Of a stretch of DNA of 64,000 bases, positions 50,235 to 58,989 are shown in pieces. Position 1 is the first letter of the stretch. Every line of letters begins with the position of its first letter. The position numbers and the translations under genes were made by a program. The DNA is from Chryseobacterium taeanense. Lineage in GTDB: Bacteria > Bacteroidota > Bacteroidia > Flavobacteriales > Weeksellaceae. The notes under the pieces were generated by a model. That model saw nothing but the letters and a program-made list of their open reading frames with translations, had not been told where the DNA came from and did not search any database. The stretch is taken from positions 62,001 through 126,000 of the forward strand of contig NZ_FNDW01000012.1 in assembly GCF_900099685.1 (NCBI RefSeq). The letters run 5' to 3'.

Positions 50235-51335
50235 TTAAATTTTTATTTGAAATCCTTTATTCTCTATGTTACAACCACAATCAATAAGTTGTTGTTTTAT
50301 AAACTCCTTAAAATAAGGCAATAATTCTATTTTTTTATCCGCATAAAGTCCTTTTACTATTTTTGAATCAATTAGTATAAATTCTCCGTAAGAATATCTC
50401 CCATACTGCTCATGGGCATATTTTGGAAAATGAATGTCAATATATTGTTGATAATTTAATCGTTGTTGATGTTTCAATAGATTATTCATAAATTCTGAAA
50501 AGTCCATATTATAAATACTAAAATCTCCACTGTTATTTTTAAGAGTGGATTCTTGCTTCTCTGTTTGTGTATTGAAACTTGAGTATAATTTTTCTCTTAT
50601 GATTTCTTTTTGCTTTTTAGACAGTCCACCGGTTCCAATATCAAAATGTTCGATAAACTTATTGAAAACTAAAGCTGTATCTTTTGGGCAATAATATTCG
50701 AATAAATGAAAATATGCCCTGATTCCTTTAATTATTTCTTGCGGTTGTAATTTTTTTCTAATTATATCATTTTCTTTTTTCTTCTGATATATTTCTACTG
50801 AAGGATAATGAGTCTGAATGACATCTTCAATACTCAAATGTTTGTGTGCTTTATCAGTAAATTGCGTATCCTCTGAAATCAATAGATTAGGAAAGGCACC
50901 ACTTGTAGGATAATATTCTTCTGTTAAATAACCGACTTTGATGATATTGGATATATTATTCAATTCTAGTAAATGTGTTGCAAATTTGTTCTCGACATTA
51001 AACTTGCTAAAAGATTTATTAAAATCTGAAATTCCAGAATCAATGAAATATGTTAAATTATCATTGTAAATGACCAAAAATTTGTTACTATCAATATGCC
51101 ATTCCTGTGTCTTTGTTTTGAAATTGTAATCAATAATATAGACAGGATAAAATGTTGCTGATCTCAGGTAAGTCTCTTTATCAACCCATTGAGGTTTTGG
51201 AATTCCTTTCAGTGTTATACTCCTGCATCTGCTTTCAAAATGCTTATATGCTCTGTCCTTTTGCAGAGCAGTTTGAGAAAAGCATGTACAGTATATAAGA
51301 ATAAACAAGAAGATTTGTGGTTTCATAATAATCAT
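50235..51335 (-). CDS. Secreted protein of unknown function in the secretion operon
   Basis: The 366-residue protein has a signal peptide (MKPQIFLFILIYCTCFSQ; translation may begin at the Met at 51326). The mature part contains WVDKETYLRSATFYPVYIIDYNFKTKTQEWHIDSNK, a helical centre, and a Cys-containing end (QLIDCGCNIENKG). No family recognised. It abuts the nucleotidyltransferase gene (0-base gap), so it is part of the export operon; periplasmic location is inferred. Confidence 0.7.
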   Translation of the reverse strand: MIIMKPQIFLFILIYCTCFSQTALQKDRAYKHFESRCRSITLKGIPKPQWVDKETYLRSATFYPVYIIDYNFKTKTQEWHIDSNKFLVIYNDNLTYFIDSGISDFNKSFSKFNVENKFATHLLELNNISNIIKVGYLTEEYYPTSGAFPNLLISEDTQFTDKAHKHLSIEDVIQTHYPSVEIYQKKKENDIIRKKLQPQEIIKGIRAYFHLFEYYCPKDTALVFNKFIEHFDIGTGGLSKKQKEIIREKLYSSFNTQTEKQESTLKNNSGDFSIYNMDFSEFMNNLLKHQQRLNYQQYIDIHFPKYAHEQYGRYSYGEFILIDSKIVKGLYADKKIELLPYFKEFIKQQLIDCGCNIENKGFQIKI

Positions 51336-51420
51336 TACTAATGCATATATTACTTTGTTTTTAATTCAGAGCTTTTTTTTATTAAAAATTTAGCTTGTGT
51401 AGGTTTATTTACTAAGAAGA

Positions 51421-51479
51421 AAACTGTCTAAAAGATTAGGCTAATAAAACTTAATGAGTTAATTTCTTATAGACAGTTT
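51421..51479 (-). terminator. Inverted repeat after the secreted-protein gene
   Basis: On the minus strand AAACTGTCTA and TAGACAGTTT (10-bp arms, 39 bases apart) enclose further partial pairing and are followed by TTCTTCTT. It lies just after the reading-frame remnant that ends at 51492. Confidence 0.55.
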
Positions 51480-51491
51480 AATTATTGATTA

Positions 51492-51575
51492 TTACCGGCC
51501 ACAGATGTTAGATACAGACGTGTCGCTAGAATCATTTATATCTTTATGAATTGCTTTTATCTTAAAATTACTTCT
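51492..51575 (-). pseudogene. Shifted-frame C-terminal tail ending NICGR
   Basis: Past the stop of the 196-residue protein (51557), another frame stays open and reads KIKAIHKDINDSSDTSVSN then ICGR and a stop, immediately before a terminator-like repeat. The papain-like cargo gene ends in a comparable tail, NDTNDVTACSICGH. A single missing A near 51559 would join the tail in frame to the 196-residue protein. So this may be a frameshifted C terminus, a remnant of a duplicated cargo gene, or chance. Confidence 0.4.
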
Positions 51576-52147
51576 TTACTTTTTCTTATGTTTTCTTCAG
51601 ATTTTGTAAAGATTTCTATAATATTAACTTTTAGATTTTCTTCTTTATTTTCATAAATATGAGAACTTATTTCCAAGATATTATTGTTATCAAGAGAATA
51701 ATTTCTTTCCAAATCCTGAATCAATAAACCATTAAAAAGATATAAGCTAGGTAAACTTTGATCTTTAGCATATTTTTTTTTAATTTCTTTTAAATCTAGC
51801 GGTTGGGGCTGGTAATTATTCTTTGTTGTTAAATACATTGCTCCGGTAAAACTTTTACCATCTATAGTCATATCTTTATTAGCAATATTTACATTTTCAA
51901 TTTTATTAGTATCTAAACTCTGAAAGAATAGATAATTGTAGTGTTTATTATTTACAAAATATGCAATATTGCTCGTGGGGAACTTAAACATGGAAAGCGA
52001 GTGGGATTCTACACTGTTTTTTATATTTAGTCCTCTGGTCTTCGTTGGAAGGGTATCGCTCTTTTGACTAATTACCTCTTGCGCCTTGAAAAAAAATGAA
52101 GAAATAATAAATATTGTTGTTAATGTTTTTGTAATCATAGTATGCAA
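51557..52147 (-). CDS. Secreted protein of unknown function beside the cargo gene
   Basis: The 196-residue protein has a signal peptide (ITKTLTTIFIISSFFFKAQ; start may be the Met at 52138), then a polar region (SDTLPTKTRGLNIKNSVESHSLSMF) and a beta-rich middle. GLPGLI-type or other families do not fit clearly. It follows the cargo gene after a terminator. As a periplasmic protein next to a putative peptidase cargo it is a candidate inhibitor or immunity protein, which is speculation. Its 3' end may be frameshifted (see the tail entry). Confidence 0.65.
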   Translation of the reverse strand: MHTMITKTLTTIFIISSFFFKAQEVISQKSDTLPTKTRGLNIKNSVESHSLSMFKFPTSNIAYFVNNKHYNYLFFQSLDTNKIENVNIANKDMTIDGKSFTGAMYLTTKNNYQPQPLDLKEIKKKYAKDQSLPSLYLFNGLLIQDLERNYSLDNNNILEISSHIYENKEENLKVNIIEIFTKSEENIRKSKEVILR

Positions 52148-52160
52148 ATTTTAAATATTA

Positions 52161-52182
52161 AAGGCTGAGAAAAATCAGCCTT
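52161..52182 (-). terminator. Terminator after the cargo gene
   Basis: On the minus strand AAGGCTGA, a 6-nt loop and TCAGCCTT followed by TTAATATTT form an intrinsic terminator 12 bases after the cargo stop. It would give tolC and cargo their own abundant transcript, with readthrough to the transporter genes. Confidence 0.85.
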
Positions 52183-52193
52183 AATAAAGTAAG

Positions 52194-52964
52194 TTAATGT
52201 CCGCAAATAGAGCATGCAGTTACATCATTAGTATCATTTTTGTATTTATCAACAATACTATTATTATTTAATCCCGAAATGGCAAACAATGATCCAGTGA
52301 AACTTACATCACTAAGGTTCGATGTTTTTGGTCCACCTTCAGTCGGGTCCATATATGTAATTGTTCCGGCGGGTGCATCAAAATTAACAATAACAACTTC
52401 ATGTCCGACACCACCACCTTGATCAATTGCTCCTAAAATAGGATGTCCAGCATTTAATTCATTTGCAATATTATTTCCATTACTTCCATCTATAATGGTG
52501 TTTTGAAAAAATGTATTTACAGCAGCTTGCATTTGAGATGGACTTAGTCCTCCAGCTCCTCCTAACATGGCGTAAAAATTTTGACCTGCGAACTCTGCGA
52601 AGTCACTTGAAGATAAACCCGTACCTCCAAAATAATTTGCCACATAATTAAGAGCCATTGTAGCACATGTTGCAGATCCCGCAAGTTGTTGACAGATGTG
52701 TGTTGGAGCAGAAGGTAAGCTTCCTTGTCCTGGACCTCCCGAACTTCCACCATTCCCTCCACCATAATCTGGATAATCATTTCCACCAAGATAAGGGTCA
52801 TACCAGCCTCCCCATGGATCGCCTCCACCGCCATCATCCCATGGAATAACGACTTCAGGGATATCATGATATGAATAATCATACCAGTTACCTCCAACAA
52901 TTTTTTTTGTTTCGATAGGATTTAGCACTTCTAAATCCAAATCACATAAATGTGTTCTTGTCAT
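52194..52964 (-). CDS. Double-glycine-leader cargo with papain/C39-like peptidase domain
   Basis: The 256-residue protein starts with a Bacteroidota double-glycine leader (LDLEVLNPIETKKIVGG, Gly-Gly at 24-25). A linker rich in Gly, Asp, Trp, Tyr and Pro (26-87) follows, then a papain/C39-like fold. Candidate catalytic residues are Cys100 (GSATCATMALNYV), His188 (GHEVVIVNF) and Asp206 (ITYMDPTEGG), with Gln93 as oxyanion partner. The tail ends CSICGH. There is no Sec signal, so export should be by the adjacent C39 ABC transporter, removing residues 1-25. It would then be an exported peptidase or transglutaminase-like enzyme that is itself the cargo. Order and residues are seen; catalysis and export are inferred. 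Confidence 0.78.
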   Translation of the reverse strand: MTRTHLCDLDLEVLNPIETKKIVGGNWYDYSYHDIPEVVIPWDDGGGGDPWGGWYDPYLGGNDYPDYGGGNGGSSGGPGQGSLPSAPTHICQQLAGSATCATMALNYVANYFGGTGLSSSDFAEFAGQNFYAMLGGAGGLSPSQMQAAVNTFFQNTIIDGSNGNNIANELNAGHPILGAIDQGGGVGHEVVIVNFDAPAGTITYMDPTEGGPKTSNLSDVSFTGSLFAISGLNNNSIVDKYKNDTNDVTACSICGH

Positions 52965-52969
52965 AATTT

Positions 52970-54379
52970 TTAATATTTTAAATTAAGTTCATCTATTCTA
53001 TACTTTAATAAATACAAACTACTTTTTAATTTTTCATATTCAATTGATAAATTAATATTTTCATAAAGTTGGTTATTAAATTCAGAAATTGTAAGCTTTC
53101 CGAGCAATAACAATTCTCTATAGTCAATTATTAATTTTTCAGATAATTTAATTTGATCTTTAAAAACTTGCATTTGAGATTTCAAATTCCAAAAATAACT
53201 GATTAATTCATCAATTGACTTCAGATGTTCATCTCGATCTTCTTCTTTTTTTAGTCTTACGTTCTCTTTTTCAAGTAACGCTATTCTAATCTTATCTTTT
53301 GAAACGCCCCAATCTAGTATTGGAATATTAATTCCTATAGTCAAAAATTGAGTCTGTAGTGGTGCATTAAATAGACGCGAGATTTCAGTTGATGAAGAAT
53401 TTACTCCCAAACCGCCCTGAAGATTTAAAGAAATTCCTCCTTCCTTTTTTGTCTTATCCAAGTTAGATTCTGCTTTTAAGTCATTTATCATCCATTCTAA
53501 TTCAAAACTATTACGATCTAAATTTCTGACGAGATCATCTTTATCTATCAAATATTCAATTTCATCTACTCCTACAAGATTTATAGAATCTTTAATTTCT
53601 ATACCACTTACTCTTTCTAATTCATTTAAAGTATTTTTATAATCTACAGAATTAGCTTTTAAGTAGCCGTTTAGTTTTTTTATACTAATCTCTACTTGTG
53701 CTATATCTGTTTTAATTGCACGACCATGCAAATATTTCTCAGAAATTTCGTTTAATAGAGTTTTGACTTTCTTTATATTCTCATTTAACAATAAGCATTT
53801 TAATTGTGCATTTTGTGCTTCAATATATGATTTTGCAATATCATATCTTATTTTTATTGTATTCTTTAAAAAATCAATTGAATCTTTCTTTTTAATTAAG
53901 TTATTTAGCTTTCTATCCCACTTATAACTATTATAACCGTTAATTGGCTGCCGGAATGAAAGACTTACCCAATTACTAGAGAAATTTGTATAATTATTGT
54001 TAAAATCTCTTGAGTAGTTAATTGAATTTGATAGATTTATAGTTCCTCCGGTAAATGGTAAAACTTGACTAGTATTTAAGGTTGCATTGGAATTAATATA
54101 GTTACGTTCAATAAATTTTAAAGTTCCGTCTGGTTGTGTCACTTCGGAGATTGACCTTTGATATGGTATTGATGTATTTAGAGTAACACTTGGGTAAAGA
54201 GATTTATGAAAAAAATCATTCTGAATTTTTTGTATTCTATAGTTATTTTCTGCTATTTTGTATGCGGTAGTTTGATTTATTTTACCAAAAAAATAGTTTA
54301 TATCCAGAATGGTTTGGCAGTAAAGATTTAGACTATCCATTAAAAATATAAATAGTAATATTTTTTTGAGTCCCATCAT
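52970..54379 (-). CDS. TolC-like outer-membrane efflux protein
   Basis: The 469-residue protein has a signal peptide (ending LYCQ, near residue 22) and two outer-membrane efflux repeats of long helices and strands (TAYKIAENNYRIQKIQNDF; YIEAQNAQLKCLLLNENIKK; FLTIGINIPILDWGVSKDKIRIALLEKENVRLKKEE). It is the outer-membrane exit of the type I secretion system. It lies 5 bases upstream of the cargo gene and is the first gene of the island operon. Confidence 0.9.
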   Translation of the reverse strand: MMGLKKILLFIFLMDSLNLYCQTILDINYFFGKINQTTAYKIAENNYRIQKIQNDFFHKSLYPSVTLNTSIPYQRSISEVTQPDGTLKFIERNYINSNATLNTSQVLPFTGGTINLSNSINYSRDFNNNYTNFSSNWVSLSFRQPINGYNSYKWDRKLNNLIKKKDSIDFLKNTIKIRYDIAKSYIEAQNAQLKCLLLNENIKKVKTLLNEISEKYLHGRAIKTDIAQVEISIKKLNGYLKANSVDYKNTLNELERVSGIEIKDSINLVGVDEIEYLIDKDDLVRNLDRNSFELEWMINDLKAESNLDKTKKEGGISLNLQGGLGVNSSSTEISRLFNAPLQTQFLTIGINIPILDWGVSKDKIRIALLEKENVRLKKEEDRDEHLKSIDELISYFWNLKSQMQVFKDQIKLSEKLIIDYRELLLLGKLTISEFNNQLYENINLSIEYEKLKSSLYLLKYRIDELNLKY

Positions 54380-54621
54380 TAAAAATTTAACGCTAAAAAG
54401 ATATTAATTTTCTTGAGATAAAAAACTCTAAAGAAACCCCAAATTTGTAAATAGATTGTCCTTTTGGGAAAAATGAGAAAGAATAATGAATCATTGTGTT
54501 TATATTTTTTGCCGAAATTAAGATTTTTTTGCAATATTACAAAACTAAGTGATATAAATTAATTCGAATAAGAATATTTAATGAAGTTTTTTAAAGTTTT
54601 TTAATAAAATATATACAAAAG

Positions 54622-55629
54622 CTATACATTAAAATCTCTTTTAGGATTGAAGATGTATATTAAAAAGAAGAAAAATATGGAAACTGCCAGGAAATATTGG
54701 TAATAATGATTAGCATTCTGAGATTTCACCATTGTTTCGGAAGATCCTGTTTTCTTTTTTAATGCATCGATTATTCTATCAGGAGCTTCATTGATATTAT
54801 TTCCATCGATATAAGACCCTCCGGTGGATTCTGACATTTTTCTGAGTGCTTCCGTCTGTCTTTTAGAAATTACTGTCTGACCGGACATATCTGCTTTATA
54901 TCCCATAAGCTGCCCAAAAACATACTCGGGAACCGGAGCGCCCTCATCTGAACCAATTCCTACGGAAGTAATCATAATTCCTTCTTTTTTGGCTAATCTT
55001 ATTGCAGCATCCTCATTTCCTTCGTTATCTTCCCCATCGCTTAAAAGCACTACCTTCCTGGCATCCTTATTTACATTTTTAAATTTCTGTACCGCAGTTT
55101 TCATTGCTTTCAGAAAATCAGTTCCCTGAATCTGCATAGAATTGGTTTCAATACCGCCGATATAGGTTTCTGCAGATGTATAATCTGTGGTTAAAGGCAT
55201 AATCGAAGTAGATTCTCCAGCAAAAATTACAATTCCGACTTTATCGCTTTTCATTTTCTGCATGGTCTGGATGATAAGATTTTTGGCTTCCGTTAGACGA
55301 CTTGGTTCAATATCTTCAGCATTCATCGAATTAGAAACATCCAACATGAAAATAACATTATTAAGTTTTTGATTGGTTTTAATTTCCTCAGAACCACTTA
55401 AAAGATCAATGATAGAAAAAATAAGAAATAGCGTTCCCAACAAATATAAAGCGGGAAATAATTTCACAAAACCTGATGACTTTTCAAAAAGATGTTCATG
55501 AAACTGACTATCTGCGAATACTTTTCTTTTTTTATTTTTCCATTTTAAAAAACGAATCAAAAAGACGGCTAACAGCGGCAAAAGCAACAGCAATAACAAA
55601 TACCAATAATTCCCTAAATACCAATCCAT
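54622..55629 (-). CDS. batB: BatB von Willebrand factor A protein
   Basis: The 335-residue protein has two N-terminal membrane segments (about 8-25, 57-73), a VWA domain with the MIDAS motif DVSNSMNAED (near residue 95), TDYTSAET and LSDGEDNEGN, and a C-terminal membrane anchor (YYQYFLAVSIFFFFLIYIF). This is BatB. It overlaps batA by one base. Its normal downstream partner batC lies about 10.6 kb away across the secretion island. Confidence 0.92.
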   Translation of the reverse strand: MDWYLGNYWYLLLLLLLPLLAVFLIRFLKWKNKKRKVFADSQFHEHLFEKSSGFVKLFPALYLLGTLFLIFSIIDLLSGSEEIKTNQKLNNVIFMLDVSNSMNAEDIEPSRLTEAKNLIIQTMQKMKSDKVGIVIFAGESTSIMPLTTDYTSAETYIGGIETNSMQIQGTDFLKAMKTAVQKFKNVNKDARKVVLLSDGEDNEGNEDAAIRLAKKEGIMITSVGIGSDEGAPVPEYVFGQLMGYKADMSGQTVISKRQTEALRKMSESTGGSYIDGNNINEAPDRIIDALKKKTGSSETMVKSQNANHYYQYFLAVSIFFFFLIYIFNPKRDFNV

Positions 55630-56627
55630 TAGCTTAAAATTTTATAAAATACCCATCGCAATAAAGCATCCAGAAAGAGCATTCCTAATGCAATCCAAAG
55701 AAAAATTTTAAAATATTCCTGATAATTGAAAAGTTTTGACACTTTCACATCCGACTTTTCAAGCTGATTGATTTCGTCATAAACTTCCTCCAGACTGCTG
55801 TTTGACGTGGCCCTGAAATATCTCCCCCCCGTCATCTGTGCCACTTCTTTCAAAACAGGTTCATCTATTTTCACTTCTGTTTCCGTAAAAACAAGATCCC
55901 CGAATATGTCGGTTTGTGTCGGCATCAAAGCATATCCATTGGTACCGATTCCGATAGCATATACTTTAATGTTATTATTCTTCGCAAGTTCCGCGGCCAG
56001 AGCCGGAGGCATCGCATTTTCAATCGTATTGACCCCATCGGTCATTAAAATAACAATTTTACTTTTCGCCTTACTGTTTTTGAGGTGATTAACCGCTACG
56101 GATAGTCCTTCTCCTATTGCAGTTCCCGGCTGAAGTTCCAGAGGATTAAGATTCTGCAATTCGTCAATAACCACTTGATGATCTGAAGTTACCGGCACTT
56201 TCGTAAACGCTTCTCCCGAATAGGTAACCAGTCCGATCCTGTCGTTAGGCCTTTTCTGGACGAATTTAATGGCAATATCTTTTAAAGCTATTAAACGATC
56301 CGGAGTAAGATCTTTTGCAAGCATACTCAAGGAAACATCTACCGAAAGCATAATATCAATTCCTTTTGTATCATCACGATCCTGAGAAATGGTAAACGTC
56401 CGCGGTCTTGCCATCGCAATAATCAACGCAGAAAGAATGATGTATTTTGAAATTTTCAGCAAGAACATCACCACCTTAATTCCTCCGCTTTCACCCATAT
56501 TTTTAATGGTAGGAACTTTAATTCCTTTTTTCTTCTGGGTGGCGGCATCTTTTATCAATAAAGGAATAAACAGTAGAAAAAGCAGTAAAAACCACGGACT
56601 GTAAAATTCAAAATCAAAATCAAACAT
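55629..56627 (-). CDS. batA: BatA von Willebrand factor A protein
   Basis: The 332-residue protein has membrane segments at about 10-25 and 54-71, a VWA domain with MIDAS DVSLSMLAKD (near residue 91), VTSDHQVV and LMTDGVNTIENA, and a C-terminal anchor (FKIFLWIALGMLFLDALLRW). This is BatA of the aerotolerance operon, a membrane-bound metal-binding adhesion-fold protein thought to work with MoxR. It overlaps the upstream gene by 8 bases. Confidence 0.93.
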   Translation of the reverse strand: MFDFDFEFYSPWFLLLFLLFIPLLIKDAATQKKKGIKVPTIKNMGESGGIKVVMFLLKISKYIILSALIIAMARPRTFTISQDRDDTKGIDIMLSVDVSLSMLAKDLTPDRLIALKDIAIKFVQKRPNDRIGLVTYSGEAFTKVPVTSDHQVVIDELQNLNPLELQPGTAIGEGLSVAVNHLKNSKAKSKIVILMTDGVNTIENAMPPALAAELAKNNNIKVYAIGIGTNGYALMPTQTDIFGDLVFTETEVKIDEPVLKEVAQMTGGRYFRATSNSSLEEVYDEINQLEKSDVKVSKLFNYQEYFKIFLWIALGMLFLDALLRWVFYKILS

Positions 56628-57516
56628 CTTTCCTTAAATTTTCGAATTCCAAATCTTTTGATGAACGCTTTACAAATGCTGTAATCTCTTTAAGATCTTT
56701 TTCCATTGTAGCTTTATCCGGGAAAGTTTTAGCAAATTTCACCAAATCACCTCTTAAAAATACATCTTCCACTACTCTTTCATTTTCCTGAGAAATGGTA
56801 TTGTTTTTCTTCATCAGATCAATCAGATCGTCAGTCAGTAAAACATCTGCTGGCAAACGATATTGTTTTGAGATAAATTTCCTTGAAATATCGATCAGTT
56901 CCACATAAAAAGAACGATAATTTCCAGTTTCTACGTATTTTTTCTTTTTAAGAGAATCTAATTCTTTTAAAGTCTGATTGGTCGCTACAACAGGTGAATC
57001 TTTTTGCTTCCTGCCATATTTTATAAACATTACTACAGCAATAATCAACGCTATAACGGCAATCGCAGCAAGAATATAAAACTTGTAAAGTTCCCAGTAA
57101 TCAGTAACATTAAGCTTTACTTCTTTATTATTCATAATATCATTGATCGGATCGGTCTTCTGAGCCGTATTGATGACATCAATTTCATAAGGAATCGTTT
57201 TCAGTATCTTTTGTCCTACCTTGAATTCAAGTTCGGGAATGGTAAATTTACCTTCATCAAAAACGGCAAATTCAATTCTTCTGTAGTAAATATCCTTCGT
57301 CTGAGAAATACTGTCTTTTACTTCCTCAAAATGAAAAGGCAACAATTCATTTTCAGGAGCGGCAGATACTTTTTCATTGTTCAGATTACTGATTGTTATA
57401 ACGATATGATTCACCTCACCAAGAGCGATGGTTTTCTTCTCAAGACTTGAAGAAAGAATCTGTGAAAAAGCATTCGCACAGATCAGAAAACAAAATATAA
57501 ATAATAATTTTTTCAA
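56620..57516 (-). CDS. BatD-like protein of the bat operon
   Basis: The 298-residue protein has a signal peptide (ending NAFSQ, near residue 19), an extracytoplasmic beta domain (LSSSLEKKTIALGEVNHIVITISN) resembling one BatD module, a membrane segment near residues 147-167, and a cytosolic helical tail (KYVETGNYRSFYVELIDISRKFISKQYRLPADVLLTDDLIDLM). Such a gene commonly lies between the DUF58 gene and batA in flavobacteria. It overlaps batA by 8 bases. Confidence 0.8.
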   Translation of the reverse strand: MKKLLFIFCFLICANAFSQILSSSLEKKTIALGEVNHIVITISNLNNEKVSAAPENELLPFHFEEVKDSISQTKDIYYRRIEFAVFDEGKFTIPELEFKVGQKILKTIPYEIDVINTAQKTDPINDIMNNKEVKLNVTDYWELYKFYILAAIAVIALIIAVVMFIKYGRKQKDSPVVATNQTLKELDSLKKKKYVETGNYRSFYVELIDISRKFISKQYRLPADVLLTDDLIDLMKKNNTISQENERVVEDVFLRGDLVKFAKTFPDKATMEKDLKEITAFVKRSSKDLEFENLRKDV

Positions 57517-57590
57517 TTTTAAATAATACTTTTTGGCTGACTAAAGCCCTATTTTATGTTTAATCCTAAATAGGCGAAGGCCCATTATTG

Positions 57591-58454
57591 TTATTTTTTC
57601 TGAAAATAATTATATAATAACCGGGAATAATCGGAACCTGTATCCATATTCAGAAAACTGGCTGAGCTATTGGCAAAATCTTCTTCCAGAGCTCTCAGCT
57701 TTTGTTTCTGAGCTTCTGCAAAATTGTATCGCCATCTTGCATTTGATGTATTGGCCCAAATCTGTTTTCCCGTTTCAGCATCATATAATAAAGTATATCC
57801 TACGTCAGGAATTTCATTATCCTTCTGATCGAAAATTCTCATTCCCAGCAACTGATGTTTTTTAGAAGCAGCCTTCAGCATTTTAGAGTCATATTCATCT
57901 TCAAAATCCGAAAACATAAACACCAGCGATTTTCTTTTAAAAACACCCATCATATATTCCAGTGCTTTATCAATTTTAGCGACCGCAGGAACATAATCAG
58001 CAGTCAATATAGTACTGATAATCGAAAGAATATGCTTTCTGCCTTTCTGTGGAGGAATTACTTTGTACACCTTATCCGCAAATAAAATAAGTCCTACTTT
58101 ATCATTATTTCCCGCTGCAGAAAATCCTAAACTCGCTGCAATTTCTGCTACATATTCTCTTTTCAACTGGTTTTTGGTGCCATAATCCATAGATGCAGAA
58201 ATATCTACCAGCAACATCATGGTGAGTTCTCTTTCCTCCTCCATTACTTTTACAAATGGCTCTCTGAAACGTGCTGTTTTATTCCAGTCTATCCTGCGAA
58301 TTTCGTCGCCAAATTGGTACGGACGAACTTCTGAGAAAGTCATTCCCTGCCCTTTAAAAGCACTGTGATATTGCCCCATCAGCGTAGCTTCCGTCTTCTT
58401 TCGTGTACGGATTTCTATCTGCTTTACCTTTTTTACAATATCTTTAATCTGCAT
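57591..58454 (-). CDS. DUF58 protein of the bat operon
   Basis: The 287-residue cytosolic protein has the DUF58 features: HSAFKGQGMTFSEVRPYQFGDEIRRIDWNKTARFREPFVKVMEEERE (residues 26-72), then a VWA-like MIDAS DISASMDYG near residue 79. DUF58 proteins are standard partners of MoxR ATPases. It is followed 74 bases later by the BatD-like gene and preceded by the GNAT gene. Confidence 0.9.
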   Translation of the reverse strand: MQIKDIVKKVKQIEIRTRKKTEATLMGQYHSAFKGQGMTFSEVRPYQFGDEIRRIDWNKTARFREPFVKVMEEERELTMMLLVDISASMDYGTKNQLKREYVAEIAASLGFSAAGNNDKVGLILFADKVYKVIPPQKGRKHILSIISTILTADYVPAVAKIDKALEYMMGVFKRKSLVFMFSDFEDEYDSKMLKAASKKHQLLGMRIFDQKDNEIPDVGYTLLYDAETGKQIWANTSNARWRYNFAEAQKQKLRALEEDFANSSASFLNMDTGSDYSRLLYNYFQKK

Positions 58455-58533
58455 TTCTTGATTTTGAGGATATTAGTGTTTGAACGTTTTTTGAGTTGTT
58501 AAAAATTTCTATCATCTTTTTTCCGCTTCGATC

Positions 58534-58989
58534 TTATTTAAACTCTATCGAAACATTAAACCATTCATTATCAAATTTCGGGCTGTATTTTTTATAGAAA
58601 TTAATGGCGGGTTCATTCCAGTTGAGCACCTGAAAAACCATTCCGCTGTATTGACTCGACTTTCCAAACTCCATTGTTGCTTCAAATAATCTTTTCCCGA
58701 TTTGTTTTCCTCTCCATTTTTCGGTCACCACAAGATCTTCAAGATACAATCTTCTTCCCTTCCATGTTGAATATCTGTCGTAATACAACGAGATTCCAAG
58801 AATTTCTCCATTACATTCTGCTACGAATGCTCCCCAAACCGGAGATTTTCCGAATCCATCTTCAGTGAATTGCTCTAAAGTTAATGTAACCTCGTGCAAA
58901 GCCTTTTCATAATCTGCCAGTTCTCTGATCAGATCCAGCATTGGCGAGCAATCTTCCTCAACAGCTTTCCTTATAACAATATCATTCAT
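58534..58989 (-). CDS. GNAT acetyltransferase, diamine/SSAT-like
   Basis: The 151-residue protein matches spermidine/spermine- or thialysine-acetyltransferase-like GNATs: RKAVEEDCSPMLDLIRELADYEK at the start, RLYLEDLVVTEKWRGKQIGKRLFE (motif A) near residue 80, and NWNEPAINFYKKY near 123. It acetylates a small polyamine-like or amino acid substrate, unproven. It overlaps the moxR stop by one base, so it is translationally coupled to moxR inside the bat operon. Confidence 0.85.
   Translation of the reverse strand: MNDIVIRKAVEEDCSPMLDLIRELADYEKALHEVTLTLEQFTEDGFGKSPVWGAFVAECNGEILGISLYYDRYSTWKGRRLYLEDLVVTEKWRGKQIGKRLFEATMEFGKSSQYSGMVFQVLNWNEPAINFYKKYSPKFDNEWFNVSIEFK

Larger units (their letters stand above)
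44201..54600. other. Accessory secretion island within the bat operon
   Basis: About 10.4 kb separates batB (ends 54622) from batC (starts 44054), genes that are normally adjacent. All genes inside are on the minus strand like the bat genes, but the DNA is visibly more AT-rich. The content is a type I secretion system with a double-glycine cargo. No integrase, transposase or direct repeat was recognised at the edges, so the exact ends and the mechanism of entry are unknown. Confidence 0.6.

Noticed and set aside
51481..51560. 17-codon ATG frame (MILATRLYL...) in the gap after the 196-residue protein
   Set aside because: No supporting features. The competing frame with the cargo-like ICGR tail is the more meaningful reading.
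58534..58989. GNAT gene as the N-acetyltransferase (MdnD-like) of the graspetide pathway
   Set aside because: It is about 43 kb from the precursors, coupled to moxR in the bat operon, and resembles diamine acetyltransferases.
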